Source of the DNA: Amycolatopsis nalaikhensis
Lineage (GTDB): Bacteria; Actinomycetota; Actinomycetes; Mycobacteriales; Pseudonocardiaceae
Reading direction: 5' to 3'
Assembly: GCF_030264295.1 (NCBI RefSeq)
Contig: NZ_CP127173.1
Coordinates: 2,487,501 to 2,551,500, forward strand
Length of the DNA: 64,000 nucleotides
A model generated the notes under the pieces. It did no database searches. It had not been told where the DNA came from and worked only from the letters and a program-made list of their open reading frames with translations. The position numbers and the translations under genes were made by a program. Positions 45,925 through 54,536 of the stretch are shown piece by piece (the stretch's first letter is position 1; each line of letters begins with the position of its first letter).

Positions 45925-47031
45925 ATGATCCCCATCACCGTGGTCGACGTCCGCGACGCGGAGGACCTCGTCGTCGAGGTCCTGCGTTCCGGCGCCATCG
46001 CACAGGGACCGATGGTCAAGCGCTTCGAAGACGCCTTCGCGGCGGTCTCCGGGACGAAGCACGCGATCGCGGTCAACAACGGGACGACCGCGCTGGTCGC
46101 CGCCCTGCAGGTCCTCGACCTGAAGCCGGGTGACGAGGTCATCACCTCGCCGTTCACCTTCGTGGCGACGCTGAACGCGATCCTCGAGGCGGGCGCGACC
46201 GTCCGGTTCGCCGACATCCGGCGCGACGACTTCGCGATCGACCCCGACGCCGTGGCGAAGGCCGTGACGGACCGCACGAAGGTCCTCATGCCGGTGCACC
46301 TGTACGGCCAGACGGCGGACATGGGCAAGCTCGCCCCGCTCGCCGCCGAGCACGGCCTCCAGGTCATCGAGGACTCCGCGCAGGCCGTCGGCGCGTCGTT
46401 CGAGGGCAAGCAGGCCGGCTCGTTCGGCATCGGCTGCTTCTCGCTGTACGCGACGAAGAACATCACGACCGCCGAGGGCGGCGTCATCACCACCGACGAC
46501 GACGCGCTGGCCGACAAGCTGCGCGTGCTGCGCAACCAGGGCATGCGTGCCCGCTACCAGTACGAGGTCGCCGGGCACAACTACCGGATGACCGACCTGC
46601 ACGCAGCCGTCGGCATTCCGCAGCTGGCGAAGCTCGACCAGCTGACCGCCGCCCGCCAGGCCAACGCGAAGCGGCTCTCGGAGGGTCTCGCGGGCACGCC
46701 GGGCCTCGAGGTGCCGAAGGTGCTGCCGGGCCGCGAGCACGTGTGGCACCAGTACACCGTGCTGGTCGGGCCGCACGCGTTCCTCTCGCGCGACGAGCTG
46801 GCCGCGGCGCTCACCGAGCGCGGCATCGGCAACGGCATCTACTACCCCAAGATCGTCTTCGACTACGAGTGCTACGCGGGGCACGACCTGATCCCCGGCG
46901 CCCGCGTCGAAGACTTCCCCGTGGCGAAGGCGGTCGCCGAACAGGCGCTTTCGCTGCCGGTGCACCCGCACCTGACCGAGTCCGACCTGGACACCATCAT
47001 CGAAACCGTTCGCGAGGTACTGGGCGCATGA
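45925..47031 (+). CDS. DegT/DnrJ-family sugar aminotransferase
   Basis: 368 residues, PLP-dependent. Schiff-base lysine in FSLYATKNITTAEGG; GTTALVAALQVLDLKPGDEV and EDSAQAVGAS are the usual cofactor-binding segments; the C-terminus SLPVHPHLTESDLD is standard. It resembles WbpE-type transaminases that act after a Gfo/Idh C3-dehydrogenase. Ribosome binding site GAGAGAG before the ATG at 45925. Its stop overlaps the oxidoreductase start as ATGA, so the pair is coupled. Confidence 0.88.
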   Translation: MIPITVVDVRDAEDLVVEVLRSGAIAQGPMVKRFEDAFAAVSGTKHAIAVNNGTTALVAALQVLDLKPGDEVITSPFTFVATLNAILEAGATVRFADIRRDDFAIDPDAVAKAVTDRTKVLMPVHLYGQTADMGKLAPLAAEHGLQVIEDSAQAVGASFEGKQAGSFGIGCFSLYATKNITTAEGGVITTDDDALADKLRVLRNQGMRARYQYEVAGHNYRMTDLHAAVGIPQLAKLDQLTAARQANAKRLSEGLAGTPGLEVPKVLPGREHVWHQYTVLVGPHAFLSRDELAAALTERGIGNGIYYPKIVFDYECYAGHDLIPGARVEDFPVAKAVAEQALSLPVHPHLTESDLDTIIETVREVLGA

Positions 47032-47985
47032 CGCATCGGATCGCTCTTGTCGGGACCGGGAACATGGGTTCCCTCCACGCCCGCGTGCTCGCCGGCAACG
47101 ACCGCGTGGACCTGGTCCGCGTGATCGATCCGCGCGAGGAAGCGGGCACGGCCGTCGCCGAGCGGTACGAAACGAAGTGGACACCGGAGATCGGCTCACT
47201 GTCCGATGTGGACGCAGTGGTGCTGGCCTCGGCCACCGAGGCGCACTACGAGCTGGCGCAGGAGATCCTCGGCCAGGGCAAGCCGATGCTCGTGGAAAAG
47301 CCGGTGTGCAACAGCTTCGAGCTGTCGCAGGAGATCGTCGCGCTGTCGGCGAAGAAGGACGTCCCGCTGATGTGCGGGCTGCTGGAGCGCTACAACCCGG
47401 CGGTCATGACGGCGCTGGCGCTGGTCCAGGAGCCGGTGCACCTGATGGCACGCCGCCACGGCCCGTACGCGCCGCGGATCAAGACCGGCGTCGCGTGGGA
47501 CCTGCTGGTCCACGACGTCGACCTGGCGATCCAGTTCTTCGGCGGGACGACGCCGGCGCGCGTGACGTCCGGCGCGGGCTACTTCCACCCGCAGTCGGTC
47601 GAGGGCGCCGAGGACACCATCGAGACGGTGCTGTCGTTCCCGAGCGGCCTGGCCACGGTGTCGGCCTCGCGGCTGGGCCAGAAGAAGGTTCGCTCGCTGG
47701 TCGTGTCGGAAGCTCGACCGGCTGATCGAGATCGACCTGCTGCGCCGCGACGTCACGATCTACCGGCACGTGTCGCACGACTCCGTCACCCCGGACGGCC
47801 TCGGCTACCGCCAGCAGACGGTGATCGAGATCCCCGAGCTGGTCACCGCCCGCGAGCCGCTCGCGACGCAGCTGGACCGCTTCTGCGACCTGCTGGAGGG
47901 CAAGGTCGACGCCGCCACCGAGCGCGACCTGATCCTGCCGTCGCACCACGTCGTCGAGCAGGTCCTGACGCAGGCCGCGGCCTAG
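47028..47985 (+). CDS. Gfo/Idh/MocA-family oxidoreductase, frameshifted
   Basis: Reconstructed length about 318 residues. N-terminal Rossmann domain [20 protein letters not shown], with [16 protein letters not shown], then [20 protein letters not shown] with [10 protein letters not shown] carrying the catalytic-type His and Asp. After RSLVVSE the frame is lost; deleting one A from GAAGCTC (47709-47715) restores [19 protein letters not shown] and the C-terminus to the TAG at 47983. WbpB-type role, C3 oxidation of a UDP-sugar, is likely with the preceding aminotransferase. The stop shares CTAG (47982-47985) with the convergent peptidase gene. Confidence 0.85.
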
Positions 47986-49436
47986 CTGACCGGCGCCGGG
48001 AACGCGGCCGGGCTCCGGTGTCCGCCGGGGCCCACCGCGCGGACGCCGAAGAAGACGTTGTCCTTCGACAGGTCGACTTTCGCGGTCAGCGCGGGGCCGA
48101 CGTCGATGGCGTGCGTCCAGTCCGGGGCCGTCGTCTCGCGCCAGAGGACCTCGTAGCTCACCGCGCCCGGCGTGGCGGTCCAGAGCAGTTCGGAGTCGTT
48201 CGTCAGCGCCGCGGTGCGGATCTTGACGCCCTCCGGCGTGCCCGGCGCGGTGGCGAGTGACCACAGCGCGGCGCCGTTGACCCGCGCGACGCGGGCGATG
48301 AACGGGAAGTCGCAGAACTCGGGCAGGTCGCCGTACTGGACACCGTTTTCGACGCGGACGTTCTGGTGCTGGTGGGCGAAGTTCTCGGCGGGCTCGGTGA
48401 ACCGCGCCGCCGGGTAGCCCTGTTCGAGGAAGCCGATGTGGTCGCCGCCGCGCAGGTAGCGGTCGCGCCGGTAGATCACCCGGACCGCCATGCCGGTCGC
48501 GTCGTTCTCCGCCACCGACTTGACGAACCGGGCCAGCTGCCGCGGCGGCGAGTCGTTCTCGCCGCCGATGCTGCGGCGCAGGTTCGCCTCGGCCGGGGTT
48601 TCCGCGGTCGGGACGCCCTCGGCGAAGAGGCGGATCGTCCCCGGGTCCCGCGTGCCGTCGTCGGCGCGGCTGGCGCCGACGATGTCGTTGGTGAACATCG
48701 CCTGGACGTCGGTGCCCGCCGCCTTGAACAGCTGGGCCATGTGCCGCGAGCCGTAGAGGCCCTGCTCCTCGCCCGCGACGGCGGCGAAGACGATCGTCGC
48801 GGCCGGTTGCCGGGTCGAGAGCGCCCGCGCCAGCTCCAGGGAGACGGCGACCCCCGACGCGTCGTCGTCCGCGCCCGGCGCGTCGCTGGTGAAGTCCATG
48901 ACGTCCGAGCAGCGCGAGTCGTAGTGCCCGGAGACGACGTAGACGCGGCCCGGATCGGTGGAGCCGTGCAGCGTCGCGACGACGTTGGTGATCGTCGTCG
49001 GCACCGGGATCCGGTCGGCGGGCGGCTGGACGTACGACTGCAGCTCGACGCTCAGCCGTCCCCCGGACGCGGCCGCGACCTGCTGGAACTGCGCGAAGAG
49101 CCAGTCGCGCGCGGCACCGATGCCGCGCACGGGGTCGTCCTGGGCGGAGAGCGTGTGCCGGGTGCCGAACGCGGCCAGCCGCCGCACGGTCGCCTCGACG
49201 CGCCGCTCGTCGACCTGCCGCAGCAGCGAGCGCAGTTCGGCGTCGGGACGCTGCGGCCGGACCGGGCCGCCGGGCCCGCGGTCCCCCAGCTCGGCGGCGC
49301 CCGCGGGGACACCGGCTGTGCCATCCGGGGCTTCGCCCCGGGCCGGGGGCTTCGCCACCCGGAACCCCCCAAAAGCGGCCGAGGAAGCCGCGCCGAGCGC
49401 GGCCGAAGCGGTGAGGAACGCGCGTCTGGAGGTCAC
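47982..49436 (-). CDS. Secreted M28-family metallopeptidase with C-terminal Fn3-like domain
   Basis: 484 residues with an N-terminal twin-arginine-like signal ([20 protein letters not shown]). Zinc-ligand motifs of M28 aminopeptidases: SGHYDSR (His, Asp), [15 protein letters not shown] (Asp), [10 protein letters not shown] (catalytic Glu and ligand Glu) and a later His region near [11 protein letters not shown]. The last 100 residues ([20 protein letters not shown] and a [17 protein letters not shown] strand) look like an Fn3-type beta domain. Likely exported and active outside the cell. GTG start at 49436. Confidence 0.86.
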   Translation of the reverse strand: MTSRRAFLTASAALGAASSAAFGGFRVAKPPARGEAPDGTAGVPAGAAELGDRGPGGPVRPQRPDAELRSLLRQVDERRVEATVRRLAAFGTRHTLSAQDDPVRGIGAARDWLFAQFQQVAAASGGRLSVELQSYVQPPADRIPVPTTITNVVATLHGSTDPGRVYVVSGHYDSRCSDVMDFTSDAPGADDDASGVAVSLELARALSTRQPAATIVFAAVAGEEQGLYGSRHMAQLFKAAGTDVQAMFTNDIVGASRADDGTRDPGTIRLFAEGVPTAETPAEANLRRSIGGENDSPPRQLARFVKSVAENDATGMAVRVIYRRDRYLRGGDHIGFLEQGYPAARFTEPAENFAHQHQNVRVENGVQYGDLPEFCDFPFIARVARVNGAALWSLATAPGTPEGVKIRTAALTNDSELLWTATPGAVSYEVLWRETTAPDWTHAIDVGPALTAKVDLSKDNVFFGVRAVGPGGHRSPAAFPAPVS

Positions 49437-49476
49437 GGTGGGTTTCTTACGCCCGCCGTGTGCCGGTGGGTACCGC

Positions 49477-50209
49477 CTACTTGGTGAGCCGCTTCCCGGC
49501 CGCGTCGTAGGCGATCAGGGGCGTCAGGACGGCGGAGTTCGGGACGGCGGCGCGGTCGAACCAGAAGATGACCACGTTCGGGTCCTCGGTCCACTTCGCC
49601 GTGCTGGCCTCGACGGTCTGGCCGTGGACGGTGGTGGTGATGCGAGCGGCGGGGCCGGCGAAGTAGCCGAAGACGGGGATGACCTCGTCGCCGGAGAAGC
49701 TCGCCGCCGTCGGTGGCGTGGAAGCCGAACGACCGGTCGGAGCCGCGGACCTCGTTCGTCATCAGCACGGACTGCAGCGCCTGGCCGGAGCGGAACCCGG
49801 CGACCAGGCCGAAGTGGGTGTCCGGCAGTTCGGGCAGCTCGACGGCCCGCGCGAAGAAGACGATCTCGCCCCGGCGGGTGTGGATCCCGGTCCCGACGAC
49901 GTCCCCGATCGGCCGCTCGGCGGGCGTGGCGCCGGTCGTCGCGCCGGTCGTCGCGCCGGTCGTCGGTGTCACGGAGGCGGGCGACGGCGGCTGCGCGACG
50001 GGAGCGGGCGCGGGCTGCCGCAACTGGACGGCGAAGACGACGACGAGCACGACGGCGGCCGCGGCGGCAACCCCGGCGGCGCTGGTGAGGACGCGGCGGC
50101 GACGTCGGATGCGGGTGCCATCGGCCATGATCTTGGCCAGGTCGGGCTCGGCGAAGGGCTCATCGGGCGGCTGCCGGAGAGCGGCGCGGAAGTCGTCGAG
50201 GTCGTTCAT
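49477..50209 (-). CDS. Membrane-anchored partner of the ECF sigma factor, frameshifted
   Basis: Reconstructed about 243 residues, translationally coupled to the sigma gene (ATGA at 50206-50209). A cytosolic N-terminal 45 residues ([20 protein letters not shown]) is followed by one membrane helix ([18 protein letters not shown]) and an outside Pro/Thr linker with three TTGA repeats, then a domain of unknown fold. In the ATG frame the sense is lost after FHATDGGEL; deleting one A in GAAGCTC at 49696-49702 gives [18 protein letters not shown] and an ending [11 protein letters not shown] at the TAG 49477. Likely the regulator of the sigma factor, but no zinc-binding anti-sigma motif is seen. Confidence 0.8.
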
Positions 50210-50715
50210 CGCCCGCTCCCTCCGATCAGGGTCTCCTCGGCGGCGGCTTCGACCCGCAGCTTGGCCAGGGCCCGCGAGTTCGTGCTCTTCACGGTACCGA
50301 GCGAAACCCCGAGCTCACGGGCGACATCGGCTTCGGGCAGGTCGAAGAAGTGGCGCAGCACGACGACGGCGCGTTCGCGGTCGGTGAGCGTCTTGAGGAC
50401 GGCGGTGAGCCACGCGCGCTGGGTGACGGCCTTGTCGACGTCGTGCCGGTCCGGCCCCTCGGGCACGGTCTCGGTGGCGTACTCGCGGATCGGCCGCCGC
50501 CAGCCGTCGATGACGTGGTTCACCAAGACGGTGCGCGCGTAGCCGTAGGCGTCCTTGTGCCGGACCCGTGACCAGGCGGCGTAGGTCCGGGTGAAAGCGG
50601 TCTGGGCGGCGTCCTCGGCCTGGTGGCGGTCGCCGGTGAGCAGGTACGCGGCGTGGGTGAGCCTCGCCGAGGACGCGCGCACGAAGTCCGCGAACTCCTC
50701 GTCGCCCCGCGCCAT
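50206..50715 (-). CDS. ECF sigma factor, SigE-like family
   Basis: 169 residues with sigma region 2 (AYLLTGDRHQAEDAAQTAFT, helix-turn for the -10 element) and region 4 (LTDRERAVVVLRHFFDLPEA then ARELGVSLGTVKSTNSRALA, a helix-turn-helix). Of the type called SigE family in Streptomyces-like genomes. Followed by its membrane-anchored partner. A divergent promoter region of 110 bases precedes the lipoprotein gene at 50826, whose upstream sequence is partly duplicated at 52093-52290 and may contain the target promoter. Confidence 0.93.
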   Translation of the reverse strand: MARGDEEFADFVRASSARLTHAAYLLTGDRHQAEDAAQTAFTRTYAAWSRVRHKDAYGYARTVLVNHVIDGWRRPIREYATETVPEGPDRHDVDKAVTQRAWLTAVLKTLTDRERAVVVLRHFFDLPEADVARELGVSLGTVKSTNSRALAKLRVEAAAEETLIGGSGR

Positions 50716-50740
50716 GCGTCACCCCCTCGGTCCCTACCCA

Positions 50741-50790
50741 GCGACGGGTGGGCCGCGGAAAGGTTGCCTCGTGAACGTTGCGTAACCGAA
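50741..50790. promoter_or_regulatory. Conserved upstream element between ECF sigma factor and lipoprotein
   Basis: The 110-base divergent intergenic region holds GCGACGGGTG (50741-50750), GGTTGCCT (50762-50769), GAACGTT (50773-50779) and GTAA (50782-50785). The same four blocks with the same order and near-identical spacing are kept in the decayed copy at 52093-52139, while other bases have changed. That makes this the best candidate for a sigma-factor-dependent promoter; no experiment supports it. Confidence 0.5.
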
Positions 50791-50825
50791 ATCCACCGGC
50801 CGTGACGGGGAGCTAGGTTGTTGAC

Positions 50826-51406
50826 GTGCGCAACTTGGGGGTACTCATCGCCGCCGCATGCCTGCTGACCGGCGTCGCAGCGTGTTCGAACGGCTCTACG
50901 ACGGCGGCGGCCCCGGCGACGACGTCGGCGCCGTCATCGACGTCGGTGAGCAAGCCGAAGCCGAAACCGACCTTCACCCCGGCCGCCTCACCGGCGACGC
51001 TGAAGGAGGCCTGCCCGTTCCTGAGCGACGCCGAGATCATTCAGAGCCTCGGCAGGGGGCTCAGCGGCGGCTCCAAGGAAACGGCGCCGACCGAGACCGG
51101 GGCCGGCAAGGCTTACGTCTGCCAATACGGCGCCGGGCAGCTGGGCTACCTCTTCGTCGCCACGGACTCCCGGACGGTGGCCAAGTTCCTGGCGGCGGCG
51201 AAGAAGGACTGCAAAGACCCGGTGACGATGCCCGGAGTCGGCGAAGGCGCGATGCACTGCGAGCTGACCGGCGAGCTCAGCGGAGTCCTGGTGGCGCTCG
51301 CCAAGCACAGCCACGGCCAGCTGCGGACCGCCTACCTGCTCTTGAAACCGACGGCACCGAAGCTGCCTACACCGCGCTCGGGAAGCTGCTGGCCGAGCGG
51401 CTCTAG
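50826..51406 (+). CDS. Lipoprotein, frameshifted near its 3' end
   Basis: About 193 residues when corrected. Lipobox LTGVAAC within an N-terminal hydrophobic stretch (NLGVLIAAACLLTGVAAC), a Thr/Pro/Ala linker, then a domain with EACPFLSDAEIIQSLGRGL and YVCQYGAGQLGYLFVATD; paired cysteines and the A-x-x-F-L-A-x-x-K region suggest the DUF3558-like group. The starting frame continues to 51449 with an unlikely Pro/Arg tail. A shift by one missing base near 51343 (TTGAAA for an expected TTCGAAA) gives DGTEAAYTALGKLLAERL ending at 51406, where CTAG (51403-51406) is shared with the convergent gene, as elsewhere in the window. Confidence 0.78.
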
Positions 51407-51978
51407 GGCCGTTGCGCCCGCCGGGTGGTCAAGGCGTCCAGGTCGATGACGAGGCCGGAGCCCGCGAACTCGAGTTCAGCCACTCCGGAGAACTCGCCGA
51501 AGTCCTCGTAGTCCTCCTCGACGAGCCGGTAGGTGATCAGGCTGACCGGCGGGTCGAGGTCGACGATCCAGTAGTGCTCGATCCCGGCTTCGGCGTACTC
51601 GGAGTGCTTCATGACCCGGTCGGTGCGCTTGCTGCCTTCGGACAGCACCTCGATGACGAGCCGCGCCTCACGGGCCGCCATCCGCGCCGGGTTCGTCTCC
51701 ACCAAGTCGGTCGGCGCCACCACGACATCGGGTGCCCGGACCGTCAGCGGAGCCTCGGCGACGACCACCTCGACCTCGCTCAACGCCCAGAGCTCATCCG
51801 GGAGCTGTTCGTTGATCAAGTAGCTCAGCCGGGTAACAGCGCTCTGGTGGAACGGCAACGGACGCGGCGCCACGACGAGAACCCCTTCGACCACTTCGAC
51901 CTGGTGCTCCGGGGTTTCCGGCAGGTCGATCCAGTCTTCGAGGGACAGGAGGTGGTGAGGCCACTCCATGACACTCAT
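51403..51978 (-). CDS. Uma2-family putative endonuclease
   Basis: 191 residues of the Uma2 (DUF820) restriction-endonuclease-like family. N-terminal TPEHQVEVVEGVLVVAPRPL holds the Glu of the active site; APDVVVAPTDL (Asp) and ARLVIEVLSEGSKRTDR (Glu-x-x-Ser) follow, then YAEAGIEHYWIVDLDP. The family is widespread in actinobacteria and cyanobacteria with no settled role. It stands between two parts of a decayed duplication and could have been inserted there. Confidence 0.88.
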   Translation of the reverse strand: MSVMEWPHHLLSLEDWIDLPETPEHQVEVVEGVLVVAPRPLPFHQSAVTRLSYLINEQLPDELWALSEVEVVVAEAPLTVRAPDVVVAPTDLVETNPARMAAREARLVIEVLSEGSKRTDRVMKHSEYAEAGIEHYWIVDLDPPVSLITYRLVEEDYEDFGEFSGVAELEFAGSGLVIDLDALTTRRAQRP

Positions 51979-52036
51979 CGCCTCTCCTCGCCGTCAGTAA
52001 CTGGACGTCATCTTCCCACGCCAGTCTGCCGGGTAG

Positions 52037-52290
52037 CCACTCCTCGGAGTAGTCGCCTGATGGGGCTCTCCAGCCCGAAGTGTTCTGCTCTTGCGACGGG
52101 TGAGGTCGCGGAAGGGTTGCCTGGTCGAACGTTGTGTAATCGATATCTCGCACTCGGTCACCGAGGACTAAATTGTCCTGCGTGCGCCTCCGTGCGCCAG
52201 ACTTCACCGCCGGATGACCCCGGTCGATCGGGCGGTTCCACGACGGCGGCGCCGGCGTCCGGCGTCGGCGCTGCCGTCATCCACTTCGGT
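52037..52290. pseudogene. Scar of two decayed duplications
   Basis: This block lies inside the only stretch without a live gene longer than 300 bases (51979-52301). Its left part (52037-52084) resembles the reverse-strand 3' end of the acyltransferase gene (52695-52739): both encode SGW[GR]APSGD[FY]SE. Its right part (52093-52290) resembles the promoter and first 120 bases of the lipoprotein gene at 50826 (50741-50946). The lipoprotein copy has no usable frame. No other gene was found here. Confidence 0.6.
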
Positions 52291-52301
52291 ACCGGGAAGC
52301 C

Positions 52302-52685
52302 CTACCGGCGACCGGCGAGCCACCGCCACCGTCGGCGCTCGGTGACCACCGTGGCGGCGGCGAGCGCGGTCACGGCGACCGCCGCCCACGTGGGCCAGGC
52401 GAACCACGAGCTGACGACCGCGGCGACCAGCTGCAGCAGCACCAGCAGGATCGTGACCCACCCCGGCACCGCGACCACCACCTTGGCCTTGTCGCCCGGG
52501 GTGGCGAAGCACGTCGGCAGGCCGATCAGGACCACCACCGAGAGGGCCGCCAGCAGCCAGGACACCCCGGCCAGCGCCCAGGGCGTCGCCACCCAGGCGA
52601 CGAGTTCCGTCGCGAAGCGCAACACGGACGGCAGCCGGTCGTCAGGGCGTCCCGAAGCGGTTTCTTCCCCAGTGGCGTCGAGCAC
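52302..52685 (-). CDS. Small four-helix membrane protein, DUF2568-like
   Basis: 127 residues with about four membrane helices (LRFATELVAWVATPWALAGV; LLAALSVVVLIGLPTCF; WVTILLVLLQLVAAVVSSW; WAAVAVTALAAATVV). The N-terminal helix pattern and short length resemble the DUF2568/YrdB group; recognition is by layout only. GTG start at 52685. It follows the acyltransferase gene after 9 bases on the same strand and could be the last gene of the second sugar operon. Confidence 0.65.
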   Translation of the reverse strand: MLDATGEETASGRPDDRLPSVLRFATELVAWVATPWALAGVSWLLAALSVVVLIGLPTCFATPGDKAKVVVAVPGWVTILLVLLQLVAAVVSSWFAWPTWAAVAVTALAAATVVTERRRWRWLAGRR

Positions 52686-52694
52686 CCGGCAACG

Positions 52695-53321
52695 CTACTC
52701 CGAGAAGTCTCCCGACGGGGCGCCCCAGCCGGACACGTCGCCACCGCGTTCTTCGGCGATCGCACGCCTCCGCGCGTTCTCCGCGCGCACCCGGTCCACT
52801 TCGGACTGGATGTACTCCTCGTCGTACTTCTGGAACACGCGCGCGGGGTTGCCTGCCACCAACGTCCGCGGCGGGACGTCCTTCGCCACCACAGAATTCG
52901 GCTGCACCGTGGCGAAGTCGCCGATCGTCACGCCCGCCATGATCACCACCAGGCCGCCGATGAAGCAGCCCTTGCCGATCTTGACCGGCTTGCGCTCGAT
53001 CAGGTCGCTGCCCGAGTGGTTCTGCAGCGTCATGTTCGCGAGCCAGCTCGAGTGCGTGAAGATCAGCGTGTTCAGGCCGATGCTGGTGTGCTCACCGATC
53101 TCGAGGCCACCGCTGGCGTCGAGGGCCGCTCCCTCACCGATCCAGCAGTGGTCGCCCATCTTCAAGTTCTCGGGACTGATGATCTTGACCCGCTCGCGCA
53201 CGCGGCACGTCGACGGCAGCCCGTAGAACTGCGCGCGCTCGGCGTCGTTCATGTACTGCGAGACGAGCTCGGTCAGGATCTGCGGGCGCAGCCGGTGGCT
53301 GCGCTCGTCATCGAAGAACAT
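52695..53321 (-). CDS. Hexapeptide-repeat O-acyltransferase (LbetaH)
   Basis: 208 residues. Left-handed beta-helix repeats (VKIISPENLKMGDHCWIGEG; HTSIGLNTLIFTHSSWL; KPVKIGKGCFIGGLVVIMAG; GVTIGDFATVQPNSVVAKDV) and the ending RTLVAGNPARVFQKYD are those of xenobiotic/sugar acetyltransferases. An acetyl-CoA-dependent O- or N-acetylation of a cluster sugar is likely. Starts 14 bases inside the GT4 gene's 3' end, so translationally coupled. Its last 12 residues have a decayed copy at 52037-52084. Confidence 0.87.
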   Translation of the reverse strand: MFFDDERSHRLRPQILTELVSQYMNDAERAQFYGLPSTCRVRERVKIISPENLKMGDHCWIGEGAALDASGGLEIGEHTSIGLNTLIFTHSSWLANMTLQNHSGSDLIERKPVKIGKGCFIGGLVVIMAGVTIGDFATVQPNSVVAKDVPPRTLVAGNPARVFQKYDEEYIQSEVDRVRAENARRRAIAEERGGDVSGWGAPSGDFSE

Positions 53322-54504
53322 CGGCTTCCGACACCAGTTTCTCGAACGTGCGCAGGTGCTCCTCGGCGACGACGTCGAGGCCGAAGTTCGCCCGCACCAT
53401 CTCGCTCTCGCGCTGCGCGATCAGGGCCCGGCGCTCCGGGTCGTCGAGCAGCTCGATCACCGTGCGCGCCACGGATTCCGAGTCGTCCGGCCGGACCAGC
53501 AGCACGTTCTCGCCGTTGCGCAGCTCGATGCCCGGGTAGTTGTCCTCGGTGACCGACGCGATCGTCGCCGTGCCCGAGAGCATCGCCTCGAGAGACGCCG
53601 TGCCGCAGCCGCCGTTGAGGTCGTGCGTCACGATGTCCGCCGCCGCGAAGTACGCCGGGACGTCCGCCTTCGGCACCGCGCCCGTGACCACCAGCGCGTC
53701 CGAGACGCCCAGTTCCGCGGCGCGCTTGAGGAACGCGTCGTGGTACACGCGGCCGACGACGACCACCCGGACGCCCGGGTGCTTGTCGAGGATGGCCGGC
53801 AGGGCCTCGATCAGCGGCAGCCGGTTGCGCAGCGGGATCACGTGCCCGAGCGACACGATCAGCGGCGCGTCCCCGATCTCGTGCTCCGCGCGGACGTCCT
53901 TCGTCACCGGCTTCTCGAAGTGCCCCGTGTCGACCGCGATCGGGAAGTACTCCGAGTTCGCGTCGCTCGTGCCGTAGCGCTCGACGCAGTAGTCGACGCC
54001 GAGCTTGTCGAGGATGACGTACCGCGGCTTGATGTACTTCAGGATCGGCTTCACGAGCAGCGCGTCGAGCATCCGGAACACGCCGCCGTACAGCTTGTTG
54101 TCGCTGATCAGCAGCGTGTGGATGGTGAGGAGCACCGGGACGCGGTGCCGCCGCGCGTAGATGCCGGCCAGCCACGACAGGTCGAAGAACTGGCCGTGCA
54201 GGTGCACCGCGTCCGGCTTGAACTCGTCCAGCAGCTTCCACAGCCGCCGCCAGTTGCCCGGACGCAGCGACGCGAAGCTCATGTCGAAGTCGATCGACAG
54301 GCCGACCTGCGGCATCTTCACCGCCGGGAGGCGCACGACGCGGTAACCGTCGCGCTCCTCCTCGGCCGGGGCCTCGCCGTAGGCGGCCGTGATGGCCAGG
54401 ACCTCGTGCCCGGCCTTCACGAACTGCGCCGCCAGCGACGCCGACATGTGCGCGCTCCCGCCCACGCGGGGCGGGAAGAAGTTGTTCACCACCGCGATGC
54501 GCAT
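53308..54504 (-). CDS. GT4-family glycosyltransferase
   Basis: 398 residues from the ATG at 54504, preceded by GGGGA; a GTG at 54540 overlapping the epimerase stop as GTGA is the other candidate. N-terminal RIAVVNNFFPPRVGGSAHMS and AVHLHGQFFDLSWLAGIYA (GT-B acceptor domain), then YFPIAVDTGHF, LIVSLGHVIPLRNRLPLIEA and the donor-site motif GCGTASLEAMLSGTATIAS, where the E-x7-E pattern is partly kept. Retaining GT using a nucleotide sugar; donor not predictable. Operon member between epimerase and acyltransferase. Confidence 0.9.
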   Translation of the reverse strand: MRIAVVNNFFPPRVGGSAHMSASLAAQFVKAGHEVLAITAAYGEAPAEEERDGYRVVRLPAVKMPQVGLSIDFDMSFASLRPGNWRRLWKLLDEFKPDAVHLHGQFFDLSWLAGIYARRHRVPVLLTIHTLLISDNKLYGGVFRMLDALLVKPILKYIKPRYVILDKLGVDYCVERYGTSDANSEYFPIAVDTGHFEKPVTKDVRAEHEIGDAPLIVSLGHVIPLRNRLPLIEALPAILDKHPGVRVVVVGRVYHDAFLKRAAELGVSDALVVTGAVPKADVPAYFAAADIVTHDLNGGCGTASLEAMLSGTATIASVTEDNYPGIELRNGENVLLVRPDDSESVARTVIELLDDPERRALIAQRESEMVRANFGLDVVAEEHLRTFEKLVSEADVLR

Positions 54505-54536
54505 CGCACGTCCCCGGGCCGGCCCCGCGGTGGCAC

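Noticed and set aside
49929..49964. CRISPR-like array
   Set aside because: Only three 12-base tandem units with no spacers, inside a coding linker. No cas gene or spaced repeats were seen anywhere.
51403..52301. Insertion sequence or prophage around the Uma2 gene
   Set aside because: No transposase, integrase, terminal repeats or target duplication were found; only decayed duplicates of adjoining genes are visible.
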